Source: Clostridium sp. (lineage in GTDB: Bacteria > Bacillota > Clostridia > Clostridiales > Clostridiaceae). Taken from it: 33,355 nucleotides of DNA. Made by a program: the position numbers and the translations under genes. Positions 23,448 through 32,171 of this stretch are shown piece after piece. The stretch is taken from NCBI RefSeq assembly GCF_016650035.1, contig NZ_JAENWM010000039.1, positions 1 to 33,355 on the forward strand, written 5' to 3'. Every line of letters starts with the position of its first letter. The stretch's first letter is position 1. Below the pieces are notes generated by a model. It had not been told where the DNA came from. It saw nothing but the letters and a program-made list of their open reading frames with translations, and searched no databases.

Positions 23448-25727
23448 ATGAGTATTGGAAAGAGTATTAAAAGAGTTGATGCTTTTGATAAAGTAACGGG
23501 ACGTGCGCAGTTTACAGATGATTTTAAGTTGAGTAACTGTCTTGTCGCGAAAGTTATGCATAGTACTATTGCAAATGGCCTTGTTAAGAGTATTGATGTT
23601 TCAGAAGCTATGAAACTTGAAGGGGTTATAAAAATTGTAACTTGTTTTGATGTTCCCCCTATCGGATTTCCAACAGCTGGGCATCCTTTTTCGCTGGACC
23701 CTGCTCACCAAGATATAGCAGACAGAAAACTGCTTAATCAAAGAGTTAGATATTATGGTGATGACATAGCAGCAGTAGTTGCTAAAGACAGTGTAACTGC
23801 AACAAGGGCCATTAACCTTATAAAAGTAGAATACGAAGAATATGAACCGATACTTTCTATTGATGCTGCACTAAAACAAGGAGCTAAAAGTATTCATGAG
23901 GAGTATCCAGATAATATTTTTGCGCATACAAGTTATGAAGTAGGCAATTATGACAATGCTATAAAAGAAGAAGGACTCGTTGTTTTTGAGGGAGAATACG
24001 AAACTCCAATGGTTAAGCACTGCCAACTTGAAAATCCAATTTCTTATGCTTATGCGGAGGGTAAAAGAATTGTTGTTGTTACATCAACTCAAATTCCTCA
24101 TATTGTAAGACGTGTAGTTGGGCAAGCTCTTGGTATTGAGTGGGGAAAAGTCAGAGTTATTAAACCTTATATAGGTGGAGGATTTGGTAATAAACAAGAG
24201 GTTCTTTACGAACCGCTAAATGCATATTTATGCAACGCTATTGGTGGCAGATGTGTTAAACTTGATTTGAGTAGGGAAGAGGATTTTGTGAGCACCCGTG
24301 TGCGTCATGCTATGAAAATTAAAATCAAAAGTTATGTGAGGCCAAATGGGCGGTTTGTTGCTAGAAAAGTAGTAGTATATGGTAATAAAGGGGCTTATGC
24401 ATCCCATGGACATAGTATAACAAGTAAAGCAGGTCACGCATTCAAACAAGTATATCAGAGTGAAGTTGCAACTAAAGGTGATATGTATTCAGTATTTACT
24501 AATATGCCATCATCTGGTGCTATGCGTGCTTATGGTATACCACAAATAACTTTTGCTATTGAATCCCATGTTGATGATATTGCAACTGAACTTAATTTAG
24601 ACAAGATTGAAATTAGAAAGCTTAATGCTATGAAATTGGGTTTTGTTGACAATCAAGTTAAATGCTATAGTAATGGCCTTGACGAATGTATTGAAAAGGG
24701 TAAAAAATATATAGACTGGGATAAGAAACTTAAAGAATACCAAAATCAAACAGGACCCATAAGACGCGGCGTGGGTATGGCAATATTTAGCTATGCAACG
24801 GGTGTTTATCCTATTTCACTGGAAACGGCAGCTTGTAGAATTGTGCTTAATCAAGATGGTTCAGTTCAACTTCAAATGGGTGCCACGGAAATAGGTCAAG
24901 GGGCAGATACCGTTTTTGGACAAATGGTAGCAGAGGTTCTTAGCATTCCATCGGAAAATGTACACACTGTATCAACGCAAGATACGGATATTACACCTTT
25001 TGATACAGGGGCTTATGCTTCCAGGCAATCTTATGTATCAGGGATGGCTGCTAAAAAGGCTGCTATGGAGATAAAAGAAAAAATAATAGAACATGCGAAT
25101 TTTATGTTGAAACTTCCTAAAGGAAACATTGAACTTAAAGATAATAATATTATAAATAAAGAAACTGGTGAAATTATAGCTTCACTTAAAGAAGTAGCTA
25201 TGCATGCACTTTATAATACTGAAAAATCAGTTCACATAACAGCAGATGTTACAAACCAATGTAAATCAAATTCCTTTTCTTTTGGATTATGTTTTGTTGA
25301 GGTTGAAGTTGATATTCCTGTAGGTAAAATTAAAGTGATTAATGTTATTAATGTCCACGATAGTGGTAAAATTCTTAATCCTAAGCTAGCGGCAGGACAG
25401 GTACATGGCGGTATGAGTATGAGTTTAGGTTATGGTTTGAGTGAACAGCTTTTATTTGATCCAAAGACAGGTAGAATGCTCAATGATAATTTACTAGATT
25501 ATAAACTTCCAACTATTATGGATACTCCACATTTGGAAGCACAATTTGCAGAAACCTATGATGTATCAGGGCCTTTTGGTAACAAGGCATTAGGAGAACC
25601 ACCTGCAATTCCGGTTGCACCTGCAATTAGAAATGCTGTGCTTAATGCTACAGGAGTTAAGTTTAATGTTGCTCCGTTAACACCACAAAGACTTGTAGAA
25701 AAATTTAAAGAGAGAAATTTAATATAA
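23448..25727 (+). CDS. xdhA: Xanthine dehydrogenase, molybdenum-binding subunit
   Basis: This is the catalytic Mo-cofactor subunit (759 aa) of a three-subunit xanthine dehydrogenase. It has GGGFGNKQE, GAMRAYGIPQ (Arg near the substrate), TEIGQGADTVFGQMVAEVL, DTGAYASRQSYVSG and GPFGNKALGEPPAIPVAPAI, whose Glu is the expected catalytic base. The frame opens with a TTG at 23412, but AAGGAGG at 23435-23441 points to the ATG at 23448, which also gives the usual IGKSIKRVDAFDKVTGRAQFTDD start. It forms an operon with xdhB (19-base gap) and xdhC (overlap). In anaerobes the enzyme may run both ways: hypoxanthine to xanthine, and urate to xanthine. Confidence 0.93.
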   Translation: MSIGKSIKRVDAFDKVTGRAQFTDDFKLSNCLVAKVMHSTIANGLVKSIDVSEAMKLEGVIKIVTCFDVPPIGFPTAGHPFSLDPAHQDIADRKLLNQRVRYYGDDIAAVVAKDSVTATRAINLIKVEYEEYEPILSIDAALKQGAKSIHEEYPDNIFAHTSYEVGNYDNAIKEEGLVVFEGEYETPMVKHCQLENPISYAYAEGKRIVVVTSTQIPHIVRRVVGQALGIEWGKVRVIKPYIGGGFGNKQEVLYEPLNAYLCNAIGGRCVKLDLSREEDFVSTRVRHAMKIKIKSYVRPNGRFVARKVVVYGNKGAYASHGHSITSKAGHAFKQVYQSEVATKGDMYSVFTNMPSSGAMRAYGIPQITFAIESHVDDIATELNLDKIEIRKLNAMKLGFVDNQVKCYSNGLDECIEKGKKYIDWDKKLKEYQNQTGPIRRGVGMAIFSYATGVYPISLETAACRIVLNQDGSVQLQMGATEIGQGADTVFGQMVAEVLSIPSENVHTVSTQDTDITPFDTGAYASRQSYVSGMAAKKAAMEIKEKIIEHANFMLKLPKGNIELKDNNIINKETGEIIASLKEVAMHALYNTEKSVHITADVTNQCKSNSFSFGLCFVEVEVDIPVGKIKVINVINVHDSGKILNPKLAAGQVHGGMSMSLGYGLSEQLLFDPKTGRMLNDNLLDYKLPTIMDTPHLEAQFAETYDVSGPFGNKALGEPPAIPVAPAIRNAVLNATGVKFNVAPLTPQRLVEKFKERNLI

Positions 25728-25746
25728 AAGTAGAGGTGGAATAATA

Positions 25747-26634
25747 ATGTATGATATTGAAAAAATATACCAGGCAACTTCAGTAAAGGATGCTATAAGT
25801 CATCTTGAACTGGAACCAAAATCTATAATTATTGCAGGTGGAAGTGACGTGCTTATAAGCATTCGTCATGGCAAGCTTGCTGGATGCTCTCTTGTAAGTA
25901 TTTTTGGACTGGATGAACTAAGAGGAGTAACTCTTGAGGAAGATGGTAGCATAAAGATAGGTTCACTTACAAGTTTTTCACACATAACTAAAAATGATAT
26001 TATCCAAAAATATATTCCAGTGTTAGGCGAAGCAGTTGATGAAATTGGAGGTCCACAATTAAGAAACATTGGAACAATTGGAGGGAATATTTCAAATGGT
26101 GTTACAAGTGCTGATAGTGCATCCACGTTATTTGCACTAAATGCTAAGCTCCAAATACAAGGACCTGATGGAGAAAGAGTTATTCCTATCTCAGAGTACT
26201 ACGCAGGGCCAGGAAAAGTTACTTTAAAAAATGCTGAAATACTTACGGCTATCTATATCACTAAAGATAATTATGAAAACTTTAGTGGTAATTACATTAA
26301 ATATGCTATGCGTAATGCAATGGATATTGCAACTCTTGGTTGTAGCGTAGTGTGTAAACTTAATGCACAAAAGGATAAGATAGAAGATGTACGTCTTGCC
26401 TACGGTGTTGCAGCTCCAATCCCTATGAGATGTTTCAAAGCTGAAGAAGCTATAAAGGAAATGGGTTTTTCTGATGAAATGTTTAATATTTTCGGTGAAA
26501 CAGCAAAGACTGAAGTGAGTCCTCGGACATCTTGGCGTGCATCTAAAGATTTCCGCCTTCAACTTGTAGGGGAACTCAGTAAAAGGGCTTTAAAGGAATG
26601 TATAAAAAAATGTGGAGGTGTAATCAATGGCTAA
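25747..26634 (+). CDS. xdhB: Xanthine dehydrogenase, FAD-binding subunit
   Basis: This 295-aa FAD subunit has the FAD motifs IIIAGGSDVLISIRHGKL (res. 28-45) and LRNIGTIGGNISNG (~101-114), followed by a CO-dehydrogenase-flavoprotein-type C-terminal domain (VRLAYGVAAPIPMRC...). It passes electrons from the [2Fe-2S] centres to NAD+. There is no inserted four-Cys cluster, which argues against 4-hydroxybenzoyl-CoA reductase. GAGGTGG precedes the ATG, and the stop overlaps xdhC by 8 bases. Confidence 0.92.
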   Translation: MYDIEKIYQATSVKDAISHLELEPKSIIIAGGSDVLISIRHGKLAGCSLVSIFGLDELRGVTLEEDGSIKIGSLTSFSHITKNDIIQKYIPVLGEAVDEIGGPQLRNIGTIGGNISNGVTSADSASTLFALNAKLQIQGPDGERVIPISEYYAGPGKVTLKNAEILTAIYITKDNYENFSGNYIKYAMRNAMDIATLGCSVVCKLNAQKDKIEDVRLAYGVAAPIPMRCFKAEEAIKEMGFSDEMFNIFGETAKTEVSPRTSWRASKDFRLQLVGELSKRALKECIKKCGGVING

Positions 26635-27121
26635 TAAGATTTTAAACTTCATAGTAAATGGTGAACCTACACAAATTATGATAGATGATAGAGATTCACT
26701 TACTGATGTTTTAAGAAATCAACTTAATCTTACAAGTGTTAAAAAAGGTTGTGAGGTTGGTGAATGTGGAGCTTGTACTGTTCTTATTAATGGTGAAGCC
26801 TACGATTCATGTATTTATCTTGCAATTTGGGCAGAAGGTAAAGAAATTCGTACAACTGAAGGACTCATGGATGCTGATGGTAATATATCGGATATTCAGG
26901 AAGCATTTATTGAGGAAGGTGCTGTGCAATGCGGTTTCTGTACCTGTGGATTTGTTATGTCATCCATCCCTATTCTAGAAGACGATAAAGAGTATACAAC
27001 CGAAGAGGTTAAAAAATCAATTTCTGGTAATCTATGCCGTTGCACTGGTTATGAAAATATATTAAATGCTGTAGAAAAAACTAAAGTGCATCGTTGTGAT
27101 TGCAATAAATCAAAACTATGA
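26627..27121 (+). CDS. xdhC: Xanthine dehydrogenase, [2Fe-2S] subunit
   Basis: This 164-aa two-cluster iron-sulfur subunit has plant-type [2Fe-2S] ligands C42, C47, C50 and C62, and helical-domain [2Fe-2S] ligands C102, C105, C137 and C139 (CGFCTCGF ... LCRCTGY). It links the Mo centre of XdhA to the flavin of XdhB. GGAGGTG lies inside the end of xdhB. The C-terminus adds HRCDCNK, a short Cys-containing tail of no known role. It is the last gene of the xdhABC set. Confidence 0.93.
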   Translation: MANKILNFIVNGEPTQIMIDDRDSLTDVLRNQLNLTSVKKGCEVGECGACTVLINGEAYDSCIYLAIWAEGKEIRTTEGLMDADGNISDIQEAFIEEGAVQCGFCTCGFVMSSIPILEDDKEYTTEEVKKSISGNLCRCTGYENILNAVEKTKVHRCDCNKSKL

Positions 27122-27147
27122 TAAAATAAAATAATGTTTTAAATTTC

Positions 27148-27172
27148 GCCCTATGACAATCCATAGGGCTTA
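27148..27172 (+). terminator. Hairpin between xdhC and the permease (partial terminator?)
   Basis: GCCCTATG (27148-27155) pairs with CATAGGGC (27162-27169) around a 6-base loop; only TTAATTAT follows. It may attenuate rather than stop readthrough into the permease gene. Confidence 0.5.
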
Positions 27173-27200
27173 ATTATAAAAAAATTGAGGGGGAACAAAG

Positions 27201-28550
27201 ATGGAGCGTTTTCAATTGAAAGAAAATGGAAGTGACGTCAAGAAAGAAGTTATTGGAGGGATAACCACATTTTTAACCATGGCATATATTATTGCAGTTA
27301 ATGCAAATATTTTAGGAGCTACAGGCATGGATATGGGTGCCATAGTAACAGTAACTTGTTTAACAGCAGGTTTTACTACAATAGCTATGGGTTTATATGC
27401 AAATCTTCCTTTTGCACTAGCGTCAGGAATGGGACTTAATGCATTCTTTGCTTTTAGTGTAGTAATAGGACAGAAAGTTCCTTGGCAAGTGGCGCTGGCA
27501 GCTGTATTTATTGAAGGTCTTATTTTTATTGTATTATCATTAACGAATGTTAGAGAAGCAGTAGTTAACGCTATACCAACAACTTTAAAATTGGCAGTTA
27601 CTGCAGGTATCGGACTTTTCATTGCATTTATTGGTTTGGTAGATGCTGGTATTGTAATTGCTAATCCAGACACAAAGGTAGCTATGGGTACTTTTAAAAG
27701 CCCTGCAGTACTAATCACAGTACTGGGAGTAATTGTAATAGTAGTATTGTCAAAGAAAAAAGTTAGAGGAGCTATATTATGGGGAATAGTTGCAAGTGCT
27801 GGAGCGGCTTGGATATATGCAATGATAGCACCAATAACAGCAGCAACTTATGGAATATACACTCCAAAAGGGATATTTAAACTTGAGTCAATGTCACCAA
27901 TTGCTGGTAAACTAGACTTTTCATATTTAAAAGATCCAGCTAAAATCATGCAATTTATTACAATATTATTAACATTTTTGTTTGTTGATTTTTTCGATAC
28001 TGTGGGAACTCTAGTAGGAGTTGCTTCAAAGGTTGGAATGGTTGATAAAGATGGTAAGGTTAAAAATGCTGGAAAGGCGCTACTAGTAGATGCCGTTGGT
28101 ACTACTGTGGGAGCGTTCCTTGGTACTTCAACTGTAACTACTTACGTAGAAAGCTCAGCGGGAGTTGCAGAAGGCGCTAGAACAGGACTTGCTTCTGTTG
28201 TAACAGGAATTTTGTTCTTAATAGCAATGTTTTTTTCACCATTATTTGTTGCAATACCAATGTGTGCAACTGCACCAGCACTCATTATTGTAGGATTTTT
28301 CATGATAGGGGGTATAACTAAGATAGATTTTAATGATTTCACTGAGGGAGTGCCTGCTTTCTTAACAATCATAATGATGCCACTTACTTATAGTATAGGA
28401 GACGGTTTAACAATTGGACTTCTTTCTTATGCTGTGTTAAACGGAATCAACAATTTATTTACTAAGGATCATAGCAAGAGAAAGAAAGTTTCAATTATAA
28501 TTTACATTTTGGCGATAATATTTATTGCTAAATTATATTTTACAGGCTAA
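27201..28550 (+). CDS. pbuG: Guanine/hypoxanthine permease (AzgA/PbuG family)
   Basis: This 449-aa polytopic permease is of the AzgA-like nucleobase branch. Diagnostic stretches: EVIGGITTFLTMAYIIAVNANIL at the N-terminus, LPFALASGMGLNAFFAF, TAGIGLFIAFIGLVDAGIV, FVDFFDTVGTLVGVASK and STVTTYVESSAGVAEGARTGLASV, which match guanine/hypoxanthine carriers. It imports hypoxanthine, guanine and possibly adenine by proton symport. GAGGGGG lies upstream of the ATG. Coming 79 bases after xdhC on the same strand, it likely belongs to the same purine regulon and complements the NCS2 xanthine/urate-type permease at the head of the cluster. Confidence 0.92.
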   Translation: MERFQLKENGSDVKKEVIGGITTFLTMAYIIAVNANILGATGMDMGAIVTVTCLTAGFTTIAMGLYANLPFALASGMGLNAFFAFSVVIGQKVPWQVALAAVFIEGLIFIVLSLTNVREAVVNAIPTTLKLAVTAGIGLFIAFIGLVDAGIVIANPDTKVAMGTFKSPAVLITVLGVIVIVVLSKKKVRGAILWGIVASAGAAWIYAMIAPITAATYGIYTPKGIFKLESMSPIAGKLDFSYLKDPAKIMQFITILLTFLFVDFFDTVGTLVGVASKVGMVDKDGKVKNAGKALLVDAVGTTVGAFLGTSTVTTYVESSAGVAEGARTGLASVVTGILFLIAMFFSPLFVAIPMCATAPALIIVGFFMIGGITKIDFNDFTEGVPAFLTIIMMPLTYSIGDGLTIGLLSYAVLNGINNLFTKDHSKRKKVSIIIYILAIIFIAKLYFTG

Positions 28551-28572
28551 AAATAATAGGATATTAGAAATG

Positions 28573-28613
28573 AAAAACAATTCGCTTTGTAAAAAAAGCA
28601 GATTGTTTTTTTT
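28573..28613 (+). terminator. Intrinsic terminator of pbuG
   Basis: AACAAT..GCTTT (28576-28588) pairs with AAAGC..ATTGTT (28595-28607), with a 2x2 internal loop, followed by a T-run to 28613. Confidence 0.8.
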
Positions 28614-28688
28614 ATTTCTCAGTAAATTTTTTGACGCTTTAATTTAATGCTTCAATAAATTAAATGTTTTCTCCTTGGGAATATACAA

Positions 28689-28757
28689 ATGAGGGTAATA
28701 ATAGTAGAGGATGATGAAATAAAAAGGAAAATTGTTAGAAACCCACAGTTTAAATAA
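28689..28757 (+). pseudogene. Response-regulator receiver-like N-terminal remnant
   Basis: The 22-codon frame MRVIIVEDDEIKRKIVRNPQ... resembles the first strand and acidic pocket (VEDDE) of a response-regulator receiver domain, then stops. Nothing recognisable follows in any frame. The ribosome site is poor. It is most likely debris of a lost regulator; chance similarity is possible over this short length. Confidence 0.35.
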
Positions 28758-28914
28758 GCTGATGAATTTATGTGGAACAATAAAATGATAAGCTGCATTT
28801 AAGTGCTACTTTAACAAAAGGTAAGGTTTTGAGTATAGATCAAGATGCTATTATCAGTTTATAGTGAAAAATTCTGAGATTAAATTCTAGAATTAGCACC
28901 TATAGCAAGAGTGA

Positions 28915-28943
28915 GCCCTCATACATTTCTATGATATGAGGGC
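28915..28943. repeat. 9-bp inverted repeat at the end of the permease pseudogene
   Basis: GCCCTCATA (28915-28923) and TATGAGGGC (28935-28943) are exact complements around an 11-base loop that includes the pseudogene stop. There is no T-run on either side, so it is not a standard terminator. It may mark the deletion endpoint of the permease gene. Confidence 0.5.
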
Positions 28944-29257
28944 ATTCTCACCAGTAATAGCAGCAAGGGTAGGAACATATGCAAAACTTACTCCCATAAT
29001 TACAGGGAGCCTTGAACCGATAACCTTGCCCAGGGGAAAAATTTGAATTAAAGTTGCTATACCAGCAAAAACAGTGAGGATTGTACAAGTAGAATTTTGT
29101 CAGCAGCAGTAAGATTTGCAACTCCAGCAATTATAAGAGCCGGTGTAACACACCCAACAATCATAGCAACAACGTGTTGAAGGCCTAAGGGTATAAATTC
29201 TTTCATTGAAGGTATACCATCATATTGAAATAATAAGGACTTTTGATTAGAACTCAT
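28929..29257 (-). pseudogene. Truncated, frameshifted NCS2 (xanthine/uracil-type) permease
   Basis: Reading down from an ATG at 29257 with GAGGAAGAG upstream gives MSSNQKSLLFQYDGIPSMKEFIPLGLQHVV...VGCVTPALIIAGV...DKILLVQSSLF, the start of an NCS2 permease. The frame then hits a stop. A one-base shift in a T-run near 29065-29072 restores AGIATLIQIFPLGKVIGSRLPVIMGVSFAYVPTLAAITG, the next conserved segment of the same family. After ~110 codons it ends at a TAG (28929) and the remaining ~75% of the protein is absent. The gene followed the second molybdenum hydroxylase operon on the same strand and presumably was its dedicated purine importer. It is distinct in sequence from the intact NCS2 permease at 18878. 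Confidence 0.85.
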
Positions 29258-29321
29258 AAAAAACTCTTCCTCTAATTTAACTTTTGTGAGCAACAAAAAT
29301 TGAAAATTCATTTCCGATTTT

Positions 29322-29344
29322 TGAAAGGTGACAGGCACCTTTCA
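29322..29344. repeat. Short REP-like palindrome
   Basis: TGAAAGGTG-ACAGG-CACCTTTCA: a perfect 9-bp stem with 5-base loop, G/C-richer than its surroundings, without a terminator T-run. I recall similar GGTG..CACC palindromes as dispersed REP-type repeats. Only one copy was noticed here. Confidence 0.5.
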
Positions 29345-29426
29345 GATATTAGTAGTGAAGCGGACAATATCTGTTGCTGATTTACAAGATCAGTTTGATT
29401 AGTATTCATATTAACAAAATAAGTTA

Positions 29427-31709
29427 TTATTTTTCGTTTTCAAGCATCCCCATAACTATTTTTTCTGCTGTTATTGGTAGTGTTCTTATATTAACTCCTG
29501 TTGCATTATATACTGCATTAGCTAATGATGGTGATGCAGTATTGATTACAATTTCCCCTATTGATTTAGCGCCAAAAGGACCTGTTGGCTCATAACTACT
29601 TTCAAATTCTACTCTTATATTTCCTATATCAAGGCGAGTTGGAATTTTATATTGCAGGAATGAATCATTTCTCATTCTTCCCTTTTCATCGTATGAAACT
29701 TCTTCGTATAATGCCATTCCTATACCTTGTGCAATTCCACCTTCTGCTTGAATTCTTGCAAGATTTGGATTGATTACAGTTCCACAGTCAACAACTGAAA
29801 CATAATCAATAATATCCACCTTACCAGTTAATTTATCTATTTCAATTTCAACAATTCCAACCATGAATGGTGGTGGTGAAACCTTTGAGTAATGTGATTC
29901 ACTAGCTGTTAGATTCTTACTTCCACCCAGCAAACTTGCGTTGGCTAAATCAACTAATGTAATGCTCTTATCATCTTTTAAAGAGAATACCTTTTGTCCG
30001 CAAAATTCTACATTTCCAATTGGGCATTCTAATAATCTAGCACCCTCTTCAATCATTTGTGCCTTTAATTTTTCACAAGTCTTTATTACAGCTCCACCTG
30101 TGATATAAGTTGTACTTGACGCATAAGAACCTGTATCATATGGAGATTGGTCCGTATCAACTCCATGAACAACAATATTGTCTACATGGCAATCTAAACA
30201 CTCTGCTGCCATTTGAGCTAAAATTGTATCACAACCAGTCCCCATATCAGTTGCACCTATCATTAATGTATAGAACCCATCATCATTTAATTTTATTTCA
30301 ACTGCTGCTGTATCTAAGTTAGATATACCAGAACCTTGCATAGCCATAGACACTCCAACTGACCTAACCTTACCGCTGCCCATATCTCTACATGGATATT
30401 TATTATCCCAATCTATCATTTCCTTAGCTCTAGCTAAACATTTATCTAATGTACAACTATTAAGTGTTTCATTATAATAAGCGGGCATTACTTGCCCCTC
30501 GGCTACCATATTCATTTCTCTTATTTTAATAGGATCTATATTAAGCCTCGATGCTAATTCATTAACTGCACTTTCTAAAGCAAATAATCCTTGAGTTGCT
30601 CCATATCCTCTAAAAGCTCCAGCACCCATAGTGTTTGAATATACAACATCATATTCAAATTTATAAGCATTGGCACCATTGTATAATGGCATTGATTTAT
30701 TACTGGTTAATCCTACTGTTGTTGGTCCATGTTCACCATAAGCTCCAGCATTAGATAATGTATACATATCGATAGCTTTTATAACACCCTTGTCATCAGC
30801 ACCTAACCGCACCTTAATTTCCATTTCATGTCTAGGACTTCCAGAAGTCATACTCTCTTTGCGAGTGTAAATCATCTTAGCTGGTTTTCCTGTTTTCATA
30901 GTTACAATAGCAGGAAAAACTTCACATACAACACTTTGTTTAGCACCAAATCCTCCACCGATTCTTGGTTTAATAACTCTAACGCTTGATTTTGGTATTT
31001 CAAGTGCGGTAGCTAAAATACGTCTTACGTGGAATGGGACTTGTGTTGAACTTGTAATATTTAATCTTCCGTAAACATCCATTTCAGTAAAAGTTCTAAA
31101 TGTTTCCATCATAGCTTGGCTATTAGCCTTAGTATGATATGTTTGCTCTATTACATGAGCACATTTACTTAATTCTACTTCAACATCACCAAATATAAAA
31201 TCTCCAGTTGAACAAAGATTTCTCTTAGCATCTGTTCCAACTTCACACAATGATTTAAAGTCGTCTTCAGGATGCACTACAATTTTATTATCCTTAGCTT
31301 CTCTAAAATCTAATAGTGCTTCTAAAACTTCATATTTAACTTTAATTAACTTTAATGCTCTATCTACACATTTGTCATCCGTTCCAGCAACTATTGCAAC
31401 AGGCTCGCCAACACATCTAATTCTTTTATCTAAAATTAATCTATCATAAGGGCTTGGTTCAGGATAAGACTGTCCAGCCATAGTAAATTTAGAGCTAGGC
31501 ATATCTTGATATGTTAAAATACATTCAATACCTGGCACTTTGCTTGCTATAGTTATATTAATTTCTTCTATTAATGCATGTGCATGTGGACTTCTAAGTA
31601 CCTTTACTATTAAACAGTTATTTGGTGCTATATCATCTGTATATACTGGCTTACCAGTTACAAGTGCCATAGCATCTTTTTTTCTTATTCCCTTACTTAC
31701 TGATTTCAT
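29427..31709 (-). CDS. Second xanthine dehydrogenase-family molybdenum-binding subunit
   Basis: This 760-aa Mo-cofactor subunit of the xanthine dehydrogenase family has GGGFGAKQS, GAFRGYGATQG (Arg kept), ATDMGTGCDTILAQMAAE, DTGSYASSTTYITGGA and GPFGAKSIGEI with the expected catalytic Glu. It lacks the CO-dehydrogenase active-site loop. It is clearly divergent from XdhA at 23448 (for example GEIVINTASPSLANAV instead of GEPPAIPVAPAIRNAV), so it is a paralogous system and not a recent duplicate. A purine hydroxylase role is likely from the permease remnant next door, but other N-heterocycle substrates are possible. Whether it is of the selenium-dependent type cannot be judged. It starts 3 bases after the [2Fe-2S] gene stop; GAGGACTAAGGA precedes the ATG. 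Confidence 0.88.
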   Translation of the reverse strand: MKSVSKGIRKKDAMALVTGKPVYTDDIAPNNCLIVKVLRSPHAHALIEEINITIASKVPGIECILTYQDMPSSKFTMAGQSYPEPSPYDRLILDKRIRCVGEPVAIVAGTDDKCVDRALKLIKVKYEVLEALLDFREAKDNKIVVHPEDDFKSLCEVGTDAKRNLCSTGDFIFGDVEVELSKCAHVIEQTYHTKANSQAMMETFRTFTEMDVYGRLNITSSTQVPFHVRRILATALEIPKSSVRVIKPRIGGGFGAKQSVVCEVFPAIVTMKTGKPAKMIYTRKESMTSGSPRHEMEIKVRLGADDKGVIKAIDMYTLSNAGAYGEHGPTTVGLTSNKSMPLYNGANAYKFEYDVVYSNTMGAGAFRGYGATQGLFALESAVNELASRLNIDPIKIREMNMVAEGQVMPAYYNETLNSCTLDKCLARAKEMIDWDNKYPCRDMGSGKVRSVGVSMAMQGSGISNLDTAAVEIKLNDDGFYTLMIGATDMGTGCDTILAQMAAECLDCHVDNIVVHGVDTDQSPYDTGSYASSTTYITGGAVIKTCEKLKAQMIEEGARLLECPIGNVEFCGQKVFSLKDDKSITLVDLANASLLGGSKNLTASESHYSKVSPPPFMVGIVEIEIDKLTGKVDIIDYVSVVDCGTVINPNLARIQAEGGIAQGIGMALYEEVSYDEKGRMRNDSFLQYKIPTRLDIGNIRVEFESSYEPTGPFGAKSIGEIVINTASPSLANAVYNATGVNIRTLPITAEKIVMGMLENEK

Positions 31710-31712
31710 TCC

Positions 31713-32171
31713 TTAGTCCTCCTTTGCAGCTTCTAAATATTTCTTAATTGCTCTTAGCTGACCCATATACCCTGTGCAACGGCATAAGTTTCCACACAAA
31801 TATTGCTTAATTGCGAGCTCAGTTGGGTTAACTAATTCGTTCTTCATAGCTAATACATTCATAATAAATCCAGGGCTACAGAAACCGCATTGTTCTGCTC
31901 CTTCATCTGCCATAAATGCACCAAACTCCTCTGCCTCCAACTGCATCCCTTCAATAGTTGTTACGTGTAATCCATTTGCTTTCATTACAAGAGTACTACA
32001 TGATAAAATAGGCTTTCCTTCTAGATGTACAGTACATAAACCACAGTTTGCAGTTTCGCATCCCCTTTTTACACTGTAAAATCCCTTACTTCTTAAATAA
32101 TCGATTAATAATGTATCTACTTGTATATCGTCTGCAAATATTTTATCGTTTATCCATAATTTAACTTTCAT
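31713..32171 (-). CDS. Second hydroxylase [2Fe-2S] subunit
   Basis: This 152-aa two-cluster subunit has C38, C43, C46, C58 (plant-type) and C95, C98, C130, C132 (CGFCSPGF ... LCRCTGY). All eight ligands are present. It transfers electrons between the Mo subunit downstream and the FAD subunit upstream. It overlaps the FAD gene by 11 bases; GGGAGG lies five bases before the ATG. Confidence 0.92.
   Translation of the reverse strand: MKVKLWINDKIFADDIQVDTLLIDYLRSKGFYSVKRGCETANCGLCTVHLEGKPILSCSTLVMKANGLHVTTIEGMQLEAEEFGAFMADEGAEQCGFCSPGFIMNVLAMKNELVNPTELAIKQYLCGNLCRCTGYMGQLRAIKKYLEAAKED

Larger units (their letters stand above)
28551..29426. other. Decayed ~0.9 kb stretch between purine cluster and second hydroxylase operon
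   Basis: There is no intact gene. From left to right it holds the pbuG terminator, a 23-codon response-regulator-like remnant (28689), ~170 bases without recognisable signal, a 9-bp inverted repeat (28915-28943), a minus-strand NCS2 permease pseudogene (28929-29257) and a short palindrome (29322-29344). It looks like a deletion/decay scar. Confidence 0.65.

Noticed and set aside
27122-27200. Purine riboswitch before pbuG
   Set aside because: The gap is 79 bases and contains only a simple hairpin, with no aptamer core.
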